Source: Cymbidium sinense (taxonomy: Eukaryota > Streptophyta > Magnoliopsida > Asparagales > Orchidaceae). Taken from it: a stretch of 64,000 bases of DNA. This document shows, in pieces, positions 12,564 to 25,199 of this stretch (within the stretch, counting starts at the first letter, position 1; the number at the start of each line of letters is the position of its first letter). Under the pieces are notes generated by a model. It was not told where the DNA came from and searched no databases. It saw only the letters and a list, made by a program, of their open reading frames with translations. A program made the position numbers and the translations under genes. The stretch covers positions 78,752,925 through 78,816,924 of the forward strand of contig CM038225.1 in NCBI GenBank assembly GCA_021442155.1. The letters are read 5' to 3'.

Positions 12564-12888
12564 TAGATTTTTGGCGACTCCGTTGGGGAATGATTTCTCT
12601 TTCCATCTTTGGCTAGTTGAATCAAAGCTATGATAGCAGTGAGTATAGTAAAATGAAAACTTAAAGTTATTTATAAAGTTAAATTTGTTGAAACTCAAAA
12701 TTATTTTTATAATGAACATAATTCTGAAGTTTTGAAAATCTTTTCTAATTCATAACTTGTTTTCATATTTTATCATGTATGTTCTATTATATATCTACAT
12801 CATGAAAGCGTGGGATGATATATCAATTACTAATTAATAATCCCTATCTTTCATTTAATAATATGGATCTTTAGAACACTTATTCACT
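12564..12888 (+). other. leader of copy 0, between LTR and gag
   Basis: This is the untranslated leader between the LTR end and the first gag-frame ATG at 12889. After the primer-binding site comes TTTCTCTTTCCATCTTTGGC, which resembles the bases after the primer-binding sites at 37451 and 53179. The rest is AT-rich with no repeats of note. Confidence 0.6.
12572..12589 (+). promoter_or_regulatory. primer-binding site of copy 0
   Basis: TGGCGACTCCGTTGGGGA starts eight bases after the LTR end. TGG is the complement of a tRNA 3' CCA. The 18 bases match, with two differences, the complement of the 3' end of plant tRNA-Arg as I remember it, the primer typical of Tat/Ogre elements. It marks the start of minus-strand DNA synthesis. 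Confidence 0.75.
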
Positions 12889-15800
12889 ATGCAACTAGGG
12901 CGCGGAGCCAACATCCGCCTGGCTAATGCTATCATCAACACCGGGGATGCTAAAGCTACTATACAATTTAGTAGCATAGATTTCTCGATGATCGCTGCTC
13001 AAACTACTAGGCCTGCATGAGAAAATCATGCACAACTTGCATATCAGCCCGTGCAGCAGGCTAAATTTATTAAAACTCCTATCGCTACTGCTGTTGAGGT
13101 CCATCAAAAGAAAGCCTCTGTATTTGAATGGTCGGGACACACTAAAGCTTCAGCCATGAAGAGAATGATGACTGGGCAAATAATTTCAGTAGTGCATCCG
13201 AAAGCTACTTCTTTGCCGACCTTGCCCTTTACGCAAGGTCAACATGATGCCGAAGCTTCCTCATTTGGAGGAAAGCTAACTAGAAGACAAAGGAGAAGAA
13301 GGAATGCTGAGTTGCGAGCCCAACAGCTCTCACCTGGCCCCTCCATTACATAACCAGCTGTGGAACCAGAAGCGAGTATTCCCACTCACAACAAATTTGG
13401 AAATCTCAAGTGGGTGAAAGGGAATAGCTCTACTGGTGATATTAAGCAATCATTCTGGGAGCAACGGTACCAAGCTCCAACCCCACAAAGGAGGTATCCT
13501 GAGACTCTATCCTCTAGAGTGTACAAGGTGCTGAAGGTTGTAAAAGAATAAGGCCTTATGAAGAAGAGATATCAAAGGCTAATTATTAGAGAAGCCAACA
13601 ATGCACCACTACAAAAGCTACCACCAAAGGTAGTAAGAACTCAGGAATGTTACAAACAAGCCCTGCGCAGTGAACATCGGGGTGTGACACCTGAACCATA
13701 CGTTTGGGAATCCGTTGCTGAAAGGTCCCAACAGAAGGGAAAACAAGTTCGGAGGCCGAAGCCTCAAGAAGAAGCTACCACTGAAAGGTAAAAGGGTGTG
13801 ACATTCGATTTGCATATCTGGAGATCCACTGATGATAGGGCCCAACAGGAATGGGTTCCTAAAAAGAATGTTATAATTAATGATGCTCGTGGTGGTCGAC
13901 ACCCTGGAGAATCCTCCAGGGAATCCCATCACCAACCTAAATGATCTTCCCTTGATTTTGATCGTAGCCCTCCGATTGAGACTTTTGTCCAACATTCTGA
14001 GCCTAAAATCAGATGAAGACATCGATCAGAGATAAGGCTACAAGAAGAAGAGGAAGATGAAGAAGATATCATGGGGGTAGAAGTGGTGTATATGGTACAA
14101 CACATTGGAGAACCATACAGTGTATGATAGTACCGATCTAGGCATCATGGAGCCGCACCTCCTATCCACATCAAAGAACTGGCACTAGGTCAAATGAGAG
14201 AAGAACCTTTTAGTTCCTCCTCAAGTGATGAGCAAGAAGAGGAACCAGAAGAAGAAAATAATACGCTATTCATCAATTTTGCTACACTATTCGCCGATTC
14301 TGCTACACTTGCTCATGTGTACAGGCAAATGCAATGGAAAATGAAGGCTAAAGATAAAGAGATCTCTCAACTAAATTCAAAGATGAATTAGATGATGATG
14401 CAGATGAATCTCATGATGCAAATGATGTAGAGGAACATTATCGTAGTGCTGACACTAGTTCCTCCTGTCAATCATCAAACAACCAACACTGCGCCCATTA
14501 ATCCACCAGTTGAGCAAATGCCACAAATCTCCAGAGCACAAAATGCTCATAATAGTAGAAATGAAGTCAATCAATTTATCACCCATTCTCTAGCAAATCG
14601 CGGTTCATCCGAGCTGATATAGCTACAACTTGAAACTATTATAAAGAAAAGATCAGGATAAAATAGGTGGAAAGCGGTGAGTGAAGTCACCATATCATAG
14701 AATATGATCAGTAGTATCTAAAGGTTACTCGAGTGCTAAATTCCATTCATTTGATGGCTAACCGGCGCATGCATAATTCAAAGCAACTTATGGTAATATT
14801 GGGGGTAATGATGCACTGTTGTTCTGTTAGTTCGTTAGCAGCTTAACTTCAACTATTTTCGAGTGGTACATAGAGTTGCCAAATAACTCAGTTAAGACAT
14901 TCACCGAGCTGGAGGCAACATTTATCAAAAAATTCACTAGTGCAGTTAGAAAGACTACAATAGCTAACCTTGCGCTGGAGCAGAGAAAGAAGGATGAGTT
15001 AGTCACTAAATACATAACTCGCTGGCGCAACATGAGCATGAAGTGCGAGTAACAGTTAGAAGAGGAGCATGCAATTTAACTGCTAATGGGCAACATTGAT
15101 GATAAAATGACGCCCTATTTATGCATGGCTTCTATCACCACATTTCAAGAACTACTGGATCGGGTGGAAAAATTTGAAAAGTTGAATCTTTCTAAAATTG
15201 AAAGCCATTCAGACAGATCAAAGAAAGAGAAGTTCTTAGAATCAAGGGGGAGTGAATCTCACAGTGCTTCATATGATTCAAATAGAGGAAGGAGGGCAAC
15301 TTACAATGTAGATAAAGGGAGCAACCTATCTATATTGAAGAGAAAGTTAAACAACCCTTCAATTCTCAATCGAAGTTAGTTCTTGGAGGCAATGACAAAC
15401 CCAAAACTTTCCTGAGTAACGGTGACCACCCAAAAGCAATCATTAGGAGATATGATCGAATGCGTCCATCTCTCAAGTAGAAGATGAACAAGGAATTTAT
15501 TCAAATGGGAAAGTGTGGCCAAACTATTTTGGCAAGCACTCAAGGCAGGGTTGGAGTTGCCATAATGTAAAAGAATTGAAGAGTCAAGACGAACTGACAA
15601 CCCAAATTACTATCCATATCATCGGGTAGTTAGCCATCTTATAGAAGATTACTATGTATTCAAGGACTGACTAGAAAGAAAATATAGGAGAGGTGAATTC
15701 ACACTATCCAACAGTATTCTTATTCACCCGAAGAAAGAATCTGCAAGGGTGGTTACGTCCTCTTCCGTGCCCTCGCAGAAAGATAAAGCAAAAGAGAAGA

Positions 15801-16320
15801 CAATTGAGGATGATAAACGAGAGACAATGGTTTCAAAGAAAATTATGAAGATGCTAAAGTAGTTAGAAGGCATTCCTAGTGTCAAGTGGAGATCACCGTT
15901 TGAGCCGGTATTGGAACCAATGGAAGGATCTACATCAAAAGGTTCTACTCTTTAGAAGTAGTCTAAGGTGGTTGCTATTTCTCGACCTAAGAAATAGCTT
16001 AATCGTAGTTCGCCAAAAACTCCCAAAAAGCAAGCCAAACAAAAGAAGATAAAGAAAAAATCTACTACTCAAAATATTATTAATAATCTTGAAGAATATC
16101 AACAACCAGCTAGACAACCAGTTAAGCTTATTGATTTCATTTCAGGACTCCAAATTATTGCAACAAATGATCAAGGAGATGATGACGAAGAATCTCTATC
16201 TGAAGAAGTCTGTTGGGTTATCACAACATCCTTGGATACCCCCTGACGGAATCTACTTCTTTGAGATAATCCAAGAAGAAGAATCACCAATGATGTGGCA
16301 TTCAAGCCTTGCCTGATGGT
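12889..16320 (+). pseudogene. gag remnant of copy 0 (Tat lineage)
   Basis: Gag would form the virus-like particle of the retrotransposon. From the ATG at 12889 one frame stays readable to about 14600, broken by stops at about 13016, 13351, 13549, 13789 and others. This N-terminal part is charged, with Arg-rich (RRQRRRR near 13280) and Glu-rich stretches (near 14215-14260), and matches no domain that I know. The frame then shifts. At 14858-15200 the Tat gag core is recognisable (FEWYIELP, then KYITRWRNMS and a FQELLDRVEKFEKLN segment). Near 15605-15665 there is a zinc-knuckle-like motif in which both expected Cys are Tyr (YPYH...EDYY); copy 1 keeps the Cys at both places. Lys-rich linker sequence follows. 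At least seven stops and two frame changes make it non-functional. Confidence 0.75.
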
Positions 16321-17665
16321 GAAGCAAATAGAAGATAGCTTGGAAGAAAACTTATGCTTTTCGGAGGAAGACGAGTCAAAGTCTTCAATATCACCATTGA
16401 TGAAGGGCATAAAATTGGGAAGTGATTCGAGGCTCCATCCAATCCTCAGGCATAAACAGTGATCTTGAAGAGGAGACTTCTTTAGAAGAATCTGAGCCAG
16501 ATAGAGCAGCCCTAGTACATTTAAGAAGTGGCAAGGTGCTGCCATCATCACAGAAGAAAAGAATTCCAAATAAAGGCAATGACAACAATATAGAAGTTAA
16601 TGAAAATATCATTCCCAAAGATCCAAAGAAGAAGTCTAATATGGATAAAGGAATTGATTACAACATCTTGTCGCACTTGAGGAAGATCCCTACACAATTG
16701 AGTGTGTATGAGGCCCTCCTGATGTCGCAGGATCTCCGTGAAACCTTAATTTAGGCTCTTAAGAATCTAGAGAAATATGAAGCGTACTTCATCGAGCGGT
16801 GTATGACTGAAGTACTACAATCTCAAGACCTTCTAATGATCACCTTCACTGAGGAAGATCTTATGCTCGGGACATCAGAACACAAATACCCGCTATATGT
16901 CTCTGCGGAGAGTGATGGTGAGCGAAAAAGTTGCTCAGATCTTTTACCTTGCTGCTAAGATTTGGAGAACTTCACATAGAAGCCAAATTCCATGTCATTG
17001 ATGTTGACACCTCATTCAAGGCCTTGTTGGGGCACCCCTGGTTACATGAGTACGGAATGGTCCTGTCTACTTTGCACCAATGAATGAAATACATAAGAGG
17101 TGAGGAAGAACATAGAATTTCTGGAAACCTTCAACCATTTGCAGTTCATGATGCTAAAATCTATGAAGATGCAAAATACTATTTGTTAAAGGAGCCCAAG
17201 CCTCAACAATCCAGAGCTTCTATCTCAAAGGCTACAAAATAATACAAAGAAGTGAAGAAGGAAAAAGGAAGAAAGAAGGTGACGTCGACTCTTCCTAAAG
17301 TAGCTAGTACATCACATAAGTTGAAAAGGCTAGTCCCTCATCTGGGAAGTGATACAGAAGAAGAAGATGATGATCCTTCTGTCAGACCCAAGGGAGTAAA
17401 CAAGTCTCTGGTGAAAGGAAAGAAAATTATGGAATACTCAAATTTTGAGTATGATTCTGAACCTACTTATGAAAGTGAAGTTCAGTGTATCTCTTCAAGA
17501 AGGATGATAAACTTGTTGATATCAAAAGAATCATTAGTGATTGTGCCAATTCCTTTTCAACACTTCAAAGAAATCACTCCACGTGAAGTCCACGTTGTTG
17601 AAGAGTTAAAGACTTTCTATATGCCTCCTTTGCCTAGAAGTAATGAACGTGGAATTTTATTTTAA
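16321..17665 (+). pseudogene. protease-region remnant of copy 0
   Basis: The segment 16640-16770 (DYNILSHLRKIPTQLSVYEA, then LMSQDLRETLI) is the conserved lead-in to the Tat protease and is shared with copies 1 and 2. A recognisable stretch, TFTEEDLMLGTSEHKYPLYV, lies near 16848-16905. Directly after it the expected D-x-G catalytic segment is missing: the sequence passes quickly to FHVIDVDTSFKALLGHPWLH (about 16988-17048), so about 30 codons around the active site appear deleted or scrambled. A charged linker of 137 codons (17252-17665) leads towards RT. Several frame changes and stops interrupt it. Confidence 0.7.
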
Positions 17666-18921
17666 AAGTCTGAGGAGTGCTATCACTAGGATTCTGATTG
17701 GCTCATGCAATTTAATGAATTTGATGATATGATTCTCACAAGAATGCCAAAATATTATCCTCCAAGGATTTACAAGATGATGCATGAATTGGGAGTTGAT
17801 ATTGGAATAGATAAATGGTGAGCCCACTTCTTTGATACTCTCTGGGGTCTAAAAAGTACACAGACCTCACGAAAGTGTGATAGTCATACATCTAAAGGTC
17901 TTGGATACATCCGACGTAAACACCATCGAAGAAAAACCTGTTATGCAATAATAGAGGAAGAGATTGACACTGAAATTGAAAATGAAGATGATCTTTATGA
18001 GGTTTATCTGACCAATGATGAGGAGGTAGAAGGCAAGCCAGCATTTGAAGAGCTTGAGGATGGTGGACATGCGGCTACCATGGATGAGTTAAAGAAAATC
18101 AACTTAGGAATAGAGGATGATCCTCGCCTAACTTTCGTTAGTGCCCTTCTGCCTAATGAAAAAGTTGAAGAAATAAAAGCTATACTATATGAATTCAGGG
18201 ACTGCTTTGCTTGGACATACTCGAAAATGCCAGGCTTATCCCCTGAGATGGCCATTCATAAATTTTCCATTAAATCAAATGCATCACCTATTAAGCAAGC
18301 TCCTAGGTGAATGAGATTGGAGATTGAAGAACAGGTAATTGCAGAAATTAAGAAGCTGATCAAAGCAGGCTTTATCCAAGAAGAAAAGTATGCAGGTTGG
18401 ATAGCCAACGTTGTTTTAGTGAGAAAGAAGAATGATCAAATCTGCATCTGCATTGATTTTTGAGATCTAAACAAAGCATGCCCAAAAGATAATTTTTCAC
18501 TTCCAGTATCAGAACTACTAGTTGACAATACTTCCAACTATGATATGTTCTCATTTTTTGATGGGTCATCGGGATACAATCAAATCAAGATGGCTCTTGA
18601 AGACAAGAAGCACACGTCATTTATAATGCAAATTGGCATATACTACTACATAGTGATGCCCTTTAGATTGAAGAATGCTGGAGCTACATATCAGAGGGAT
18701 ATGATGCACATCTTTGATGAGTTGATTCATCAAAAAGTAAAATTCTACGTGGATGACCTCGTCGTCAAGAGCAAAAATCCAAGAGATCATTTTGGTGACC
18801 TGAGGATGGTCTTCGAAAGAATTAGGCAATACTATTTTAAGATGAACCCTCTCAAATGTGTATCGGGGTTTCATCTAGAAAGTTCCTTGGCTATGTGGTA
18901 CGACATAGAGGAATTCACCTA
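17666..18921 (+). pseudogene. reverse transcriptase remnant of copy 0, cut short
   Basis: RT would copy the element RNA into DNA. From 18080 a single frame reads the connection region (ELKKINLGIEDDPRLTF, FRDCFAWTYSKMPGLSP), the LVRKKN segment, FFDGSSGYNQIKMA near 18555, the LKNAGATYQR motif near 18670 and the catalytic YVDD at 18746-18757. In-frame stops replace Arg at 18308 and again just before DLNKACPKD (about 18461). After KMNPLKC a one-base shift moves the frame, and similarity ends at about 18921 with a VRHRGIHLGP-like stretch. Everything C-terminal of this (thumb, RNase H, integrase) is absent because LTR-1 sequence begins. Of the three RT remnants here it has the fewest stops per length. 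Confidence 0.85.
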
Positions 18922-21674
18922 GGCCCAACCCATTTTTGAATCATTTCAAATTTGCCCAAATCAAAATCAAGGCCAAATGACCACTTTACCCCTAGGTCAA
19001 AGGGTATCCTATGACTAAATTCAATTAGAAATTGGTCATATTCATTATGAAGTCCACTTGGCATCCTTCTAGTGGTCCACTTAGACACCAAGGAGGGTGG
19101 TGAACATGACCCAATGAGCTTGGGTCGGCCATGACCCAACCCAAGGCCAAATCGATCCCTCCAATGGGAATTGAGCACTTGGATCACCCAATACACTCAC
19201 CTAGCACATGAGCACTCACCCTCCTCCACTCCTCTGCCAAAAGTGACTCACATGGGATGCTAAACAACCCAAGCTGATCAACTAATCTCCTCCATTGATC
19301 AAAAATGGCAAAATTGCTCTTCACCGTCTGATCCAAGGAGGGGAAAGATATACTCTCCCTCATTCCCATTCTAACCAAAAGCACTCAATTCGACTGAGCT
19401 CTAGGAATTGAAACCAAGCATTCCTAAGCTTCCCAAGGCCATTTCCAAGCTCCCTTGATTTCTCCTTCTCGTTTTATTCAAAGCCAAAATAAGGGAGGTC
19501 CATCCCAATTCCAAGTCACTCAATTCTCCACCAAAACCAAATTAAACTCACAAGCACCATCAAGGGACTTTGTCGAGCTCAATCAAGTTGTTTCCCAAGT
19601 CACCAAGCCACGGGAAGGAGGACTTTGATCAAGGTCGATCACCATTGATGGGGAGCTTGGCCAATCGAGCCATCCACTCCAAATCAAGACTTGATACCTT
19701 TAATAAGGCTTTGTCTCTACTAGACGAAGTTACCTCCTCCATTAGAAGCACCGATGATAGCCTCTGGCAAAGTATTGCTCAAAATCAATCTTAGGATAAA
19801 AATTACTTGTTCCTTTGTGAAGGAAATTATAATCCCTTGAGATCTTGATCGTTAGATTCATTGCTTGTGCTTCCCTGAAGGTGTGGGGTGAGTTTGAACT
19901 CCATCTGAGCTCGGGTGAGCTCGGATCGAGCGATGATCGATGGACAAAATCTATCTCTCGCAGCTCGGGAGGAGACAAATCACACACCATCCGTTCCACG
20001 TGATTGGAATGGATGGTTGTGATTAAATCATGATGAATCCCTCTCTGATTTAAGCCTAAACTATGGGATTAATCACTGCTAAGATCGACGGCCTGTGGAG
20101 AAAGTGCGTCCACCGCCAGCTGACTCAGCAGGCAGATGTGACAATTTAAATAACCTATCCCATCGTGCCATGTGGAAAGTGAGCCACGTCAGCATCCATG
20201 TGGCCCAATGAGATTAAGGGGTTAATTAGCCTTAATTAATCCATTTTTAATGCTGAAACATTCTAAAATCATAATAAATTATAGAAAAATTCAAAAAAAA
20301 ATGCAAACTTAGGCTCATTTTAAAGATAATTCAGAGAAGAATAATAGAAAATAAAAATTAATTAATTTTGAGTAGTGATTTTAACTCAATTTTAGTTTGA
20401 TTGAAAATGTAATTAGACTAATTACTTCTCAATTACTTTAGCAATTAATTTTAAACTTCCTAAGGTTGATTAGTGGGTTGACCTCTACCTCCCATGATTT
20501 TTTTGGAATTTATTGTTGGATTAATTAGGGGAATTGCTTATTTCATCCTTAATCACTTTCTTAATTAATTAAATGATTAATTAACTTATTGAACAATGAT
20601 AAATTCACTAATTAAGCTTGTTAATTATCGTGAAACAGTAAATGGACTTAGGGAATGAGATTAGGATGTATTTTCCAATCTTTTCCCAAACTTTATTTCA
20701 TTTGGATAAACACTTAATTAATGTGCAAATTAATTAATGAATTAATCACTTTATTAATTGATTTACTTAATCAAACTCAAAACTAAATCACTCCAGAACT
20801 TAATCACTTAATCTTGGGTAGATTCTTCGGAGTTGAATAACCTAAGAGACTTCAAAGGAAATTATAATCGAACTACAAGTGTAGCATGGTTATGAAAGTA
20901 GTTAATTAAACCCTTTAACTTAATTAATCAATAATTGTGAGCCAATTGCATTAGGCACCTTCACTTCTTAGGTGCATTGTTGATTTAAATTCTATGTGGT
21001 TGCATATCATATATTGGCTCATAATTGCTTAGTAAATTATGTTAAAGTTGTATAAGTAAGGGGTAATTAATGAATTTAACTTATAAGTTAACCTAAACAA
21101 AACATAAAATCAACCTAATTATTCTAAACTTAAACTAAACTAAGTCACATATGGGAGAAATGGGTTATGACCAGCAAACCCTTTTCACATTTCCTAAGTC
21201 AAATCAAATTCAAAAAAAAAAATTTTCTTAAAGAATTTTATTCATTTTAAATGATCTTATTTTATAGGATTAAGGTGATTAAGGTGAATGAAGTAATGTG
21301 CTTATATCCATTTATTTTTGTCCAATCATGTTAAATATTGTTTGCCATTTGAAGTCATGCATTCATGTCTTTCAAAAATCAATTAAATAAAATGTTTCCT
21401 TTTATGTCAAATTGCATGTGTTGGCTAAAATTAAGAATATGAATGGCTATTATCACTATTAAACCAACAAATTATATTCAAAACCTATAAATCAAAGATT
21501 ATGAATGAAGTGATGCTACTTATAAGTACTTATACTCTTACATGTGATTATAGCATAAGATGTGTTTTATTTTATTTTCTTCTCTTCTCTTAACATGGAT
21601 TTGAATAGGATTTGCAAAGTGTATAGTTCATTTGAAAAGAACACAATACTTGCTTAAATCTATTCTATGCATTT
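18922..21674 (+). repeat. LTR-1 middle fragment
   Basis: Base 18922 aligns with 31011 and base 21674 with about 50260 in the complete LTR-1, skipping the nested element C. Both edges are abrupt: the left joins the RT remnant of copy 0 at a GGCC(C/T) microhomology, and the right joins gag-leader sequence of copy 1. The fragment lacks the LTR start and the last 2.9 kb, so it cannot serve as an LTR. It shares with 31150-31280 a block including ACCCAATGAGCTTGGGTCGG. Short reading frames are not conserved between copies. No gene is seen. Confidence 0.85.
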
Positions 21675-21836
21675 CCAACAATTGTAGAATTCCAATTCAG
21701 TCTCAGTCTTTTTCAAGTTCAATACAGTGTAAATGGATGCTTAGAAGTATGTGTTCACTTTCCCCTTTGGCACGGATTTGGCCTTGGATCGGGCCAGCCT
21801 CCCACAAACTAATTTCGCTCATCTGATACACTTTGG

Positions 21837-24800
21837 CTGAGGATTCGAGGGGCCAGGATCACTTGTGAGGGGGCAACCCTCACCACCGTCAATAGGAATG
21901 TGGTGACTGGGCAGAAGCCAGTCATACATGTTGAGATGCCTTCAGATTCTAAATTTCCCTCAATGAAGAGGAAGATGTTTGAGGTTCCTGTAGCAACCAT
22001 AGCTCCAGTGCCCATACATTCAGTTGTTCCCATTACTGCCCAATACGGACTAGTACCCACTCACTGACTTCCTCCAAGGGGAAGGCTACCCTGGCTTCAG
22101 GGATAGTCTCCCCTACCTTTGAGATAAGGTCTAGTTCCGTGCTTCTCCACCTAGCTGAACTCAACGCCACAATAAGAGTCACAAGATCAAGCGACATCAT
22201 GTGCGCATTGCCAAGGAGATTGTGGTTGTCTCTCAGGTTGTAGTAGAGGAGCCACCCAGGGTAGTTTCTTCTTTGATTACATAGAACAAGTTCTATCCTC
22301 TTTCCGATTCTGATGGAGAGATAGATGTTAGGAGATCACAGTGTCACCTCCACCTACAGTATAATATAAAGAACCTACCAGAGATAGGAGGAGGTTGTAT
22401 GCTAGCCTCAGGATAGTTCTATGCCAAGTTGGCGGGGCTTACGGATGGCTAGAGTTCGGTGCCCAGTTCGATCTACGGTCGGTTATTCCTCACAGTGTGG
22501 GTGAGCAGATCCATCAGGAGAGGGCTAGAGAGGCCCATGTATTTGTTCATTTTACTATTAGAGAGAAGTGAAGGTATGCCAGGCAGTCAGTAGCCTAAGC
22601 CCTCATAGATTTTCTCGATCGGCCCACTACTCGCACTGGTCACACTGACAGTATTCTATTGACTGGTACTACCCATCACAGGAGGGGACCTCCTACACAG
22701 AGGGAGTTGGTGTTGCCTCCATCACACCGTTCCACTCCACATCTGCCATCACCAGTGTAGGTTCCATCTTCTGTAGTTCCATTTAAAGCCATGAAGGTAG
22801 CATCGAGGAGAAAGCCCCGGTGATCCCGGCTGGATCCTCCATCATGCCCGAGGTGAGGCCAAACTCTCCTGCTTGACCTCCTACTTCAGTTGCCATCACC
22901 ACCACCACCTCAACAAATCATGGATATAACAGTAGCAGAGGGAGAAGGAGATAGTTCTATTGTCCCTATGGTGATAGATCCTCCCAAGAGTAGCACTCCG
23001 TCTAGAGTAGTTGACAGCCATGAGCACATTTCTTCTAGTGAGCGTATCTCTCACAAGGTTAGCTCTCCAGTAGCAGGGGAGGTCAAGTGTATCTCCATTC
23101 ATGAGAATGATCCCACCACCGGTCAGCCACGAGCATTTTTTCCTCACAGTTGGACCGATCCTTAGATGATATCGTAGCACAGTATCTTATTGAGAAGAAG
23201 GAAATCCTAGCGTATGACTGGTCTGACCTCGATGAAGAGAAGTTTAGCTTTGATCCCAATAAAGATGATTTGTTGGAAGACTTAGCATAGGTGCATATGG
23301 TTGATACTAGAGGTTACCACCTTCGGGATCACCATGGTTTGGAAGGTGTTATGGCTGAACAAGATTATACTGCCCATTTGACCCAACACCTCCTCTAACA
23401 ACTCAAACAAATGGATGAGCAGATTGATAGGATGGGGAAGAGACTTAAGGATTTGTTTGCGATAGTTCCAGCACTTCAGAATCAAGCCCCAAAAGCACAT
23501 CCTATTATTATGGAGATTGGTAAGCCTGAGTTACTATATGTCTTGGATCAACCCAAAAGTTCACCTCCGATAGAGCAGGGCAGTACTAGCTTGTAAAAGA
23601 AGGTAGTGAATAGTACCTCCATACAAGAAATTGATATCAAACTCATGGTCAAATAGCAAGTGAAAGAAGCGCCCAAGGTGGTTCATCAATTCCAAAGGGT
23701 ACACCCTACCCAGAGGAATTTGATGCTATCCAATATCCTATGGGTTTTATGCCTCCTTCTTTCAAGAGTTTTGATAGCGGGAACTCATGCCAGTATATAA
23801 CACATTTTAGGGCCAACTATTGCAACACTGGTGGTTTTGCTGAGTTTGAGCAACTCTTTGTTAAGAGGTTTGCTGGAGCTCAGGAAAGGGTAACTGTGGG
23901 TGATCTCGTTGTGGCTCTACCACACCCCGGTGCGTCCCTCATTGATTATATTCTTAGATGGCACAATTTAATCATGAAATGCGAACCACAGCTGTCTGAA
24001 CAATAAGATATTGAAATTCTATTAAAGAGTATTTATGGCCTGATTTCTTTCATACTTAAAGGTTTAACCATTAAGACATTTGAGAAGCTAATCAACAAGG
24101 TGGATAGCCTACAAAGAGAGGCCAAACAGTTATCTTTCAAGATCAGTCATCAAATCCAAAGCTGTGGAAAGTCTATGAAAAGAAACCAGGGGTAGTAGCA
24201 GCATTGGACAAGGGGAAGCAACCGACCAGGGATCAGCATTGGAGACCTCGAGCTCCATAGCCTTCACTTCCACCTCCTCTACCATTGCCTTGGCCATCGT
24301 ATCGGCTTCGACAGTAGCCTCCACAAACTTCACTGCCTCCTCCTCAGCCATACTCCCAGCAGCAGTACACATACTCACCCCTAGGTAGCTATCATCTACC
24401 TACTCTTTTGGATAAATTAAACAAACCTTATTTATTTAAGAGGGAGGTGGTAAGAAAAATCTTTAAGAACCTCTTAAAGAAACCTGATTTTTAGCTACCC
24501 AAGCCTAGGAAGCTGGAGAAAGTGGGCAGGAGTAATGATCCTAGCTTTTGCCCCTACCATCCTATACTAGGCTATATTTTGGAGGATTGCTTTACATTTA
24601 AAGACTAGTTTGAGCATAGCTACAAGTCAGGTGGCATAATTATCCCTAAGGAATATCTAGTGGAACAACCATCCAGTTCTGTTGGGATAATCCTTAGGGA
24701 TACATGTGATCCTCTCAAAATAAAAGAAGGTTGGGATATCTCTTTATCCCGAACCTCTAAAAAGATTATTTCTAAAATAAAGAAACTTTCCTTGTAAGTG

Positions 24801-24860
24801 CCCGAGGCAGCTCGAACCTCCAACATCAAGGAATGTTCCCAAGTTGCCAAATACAACTTA
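21837..24860 (+). pseudogene. gag remnant of copy 1
   Basis: A first readable stretch (21837-22065) includes VTGQKPVIHVEMPSDSKFPS. The frame is then badly broken until 22890. At 23740-24003 the Tat gag core appears (FAEFEQLFVKRFAGAQERVT, then SLIDYILRWHNL), with a stop at 24004. Compared with copy 2, 93 bases (57343-57435 there) are missing at about 23834; the loss keeps frame but removes the conserved Trp-Tyr part of the core. A Pro/Gln-rich stretch at 24250-24370 follows. At 24550-24600 an intact zinc-knuckle-like motif, Cys-x2-His-x9-Cys (FCPYHPILGYILEDCF), is seen, then a stop where copy 2 has Trp. This copy best preserves the knuckle. Confidence 0.75.
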
Positions 24861-25199
24861 GGAAAAGTGGGAGCTCAGTGAAGAACACATACTTTCGAGA
24901 TAGCCAACGCAACCATGACCAGCCCACCTCCATTCTACCATTTATTTACTACTTGGTAGGCATTCCTACTTCAGCTAGCTCTTCTTCTAGTAAATATCTT
25001 GTATCAGCAGATAATGGCATCGAATCCCTCTCCTCACTTACTTTACTAGATTTATACTATGTACCTCCTTTTAAATCTAAGAAATTAAGGAATAAAGCTA
25101 GTTTGAAGTACATCTGTGCCACTTTTGATAGTTTATTTGATTCAACTATTTTAGAAAACTCTTCAACTCTTAATAATTATAACAACTCGATCATCATCT

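Larger units (their letters stand above)
8253..18921 (+). mobile_element. Tat-lineage LTR retrotransposon, copy 0, truncated in RT
   Basis: The element consists of a 4.3-kb 5' LTR (8253-12563), a primer-binding site at 12572, a short leader, and a degenerate gag-protease-RT region on the plus strand. It breaks at 18921, a few dozen codons after the RT catalytic motif, where the sequence switches to the middle of an LTR-1. RNase H, integrase and the 3' LTR are missing. Reading frames are interrupted by many stops and several frameshifts, so it cannot encode working proteins. Its gag N-terminal region differs clearly from copies 1 and 2, so it is a separate family within the same lineage. Confidence 0.75.

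Noticed and set aside
16171..16618. Minus-strand frames of 132 and 75 codons
   Set aside because: They are antisense shadows of Glu/Ser-rich gag-protease linker sequence in copy 0.
24130..24378. 82-codon minus-strand frame rich in Ala, Glu and Val
   Set aside because: It is antisense to the Pro/Gln-rich part of gag in copy 1; the same artefact appears at 57796-57996 in copy 2.
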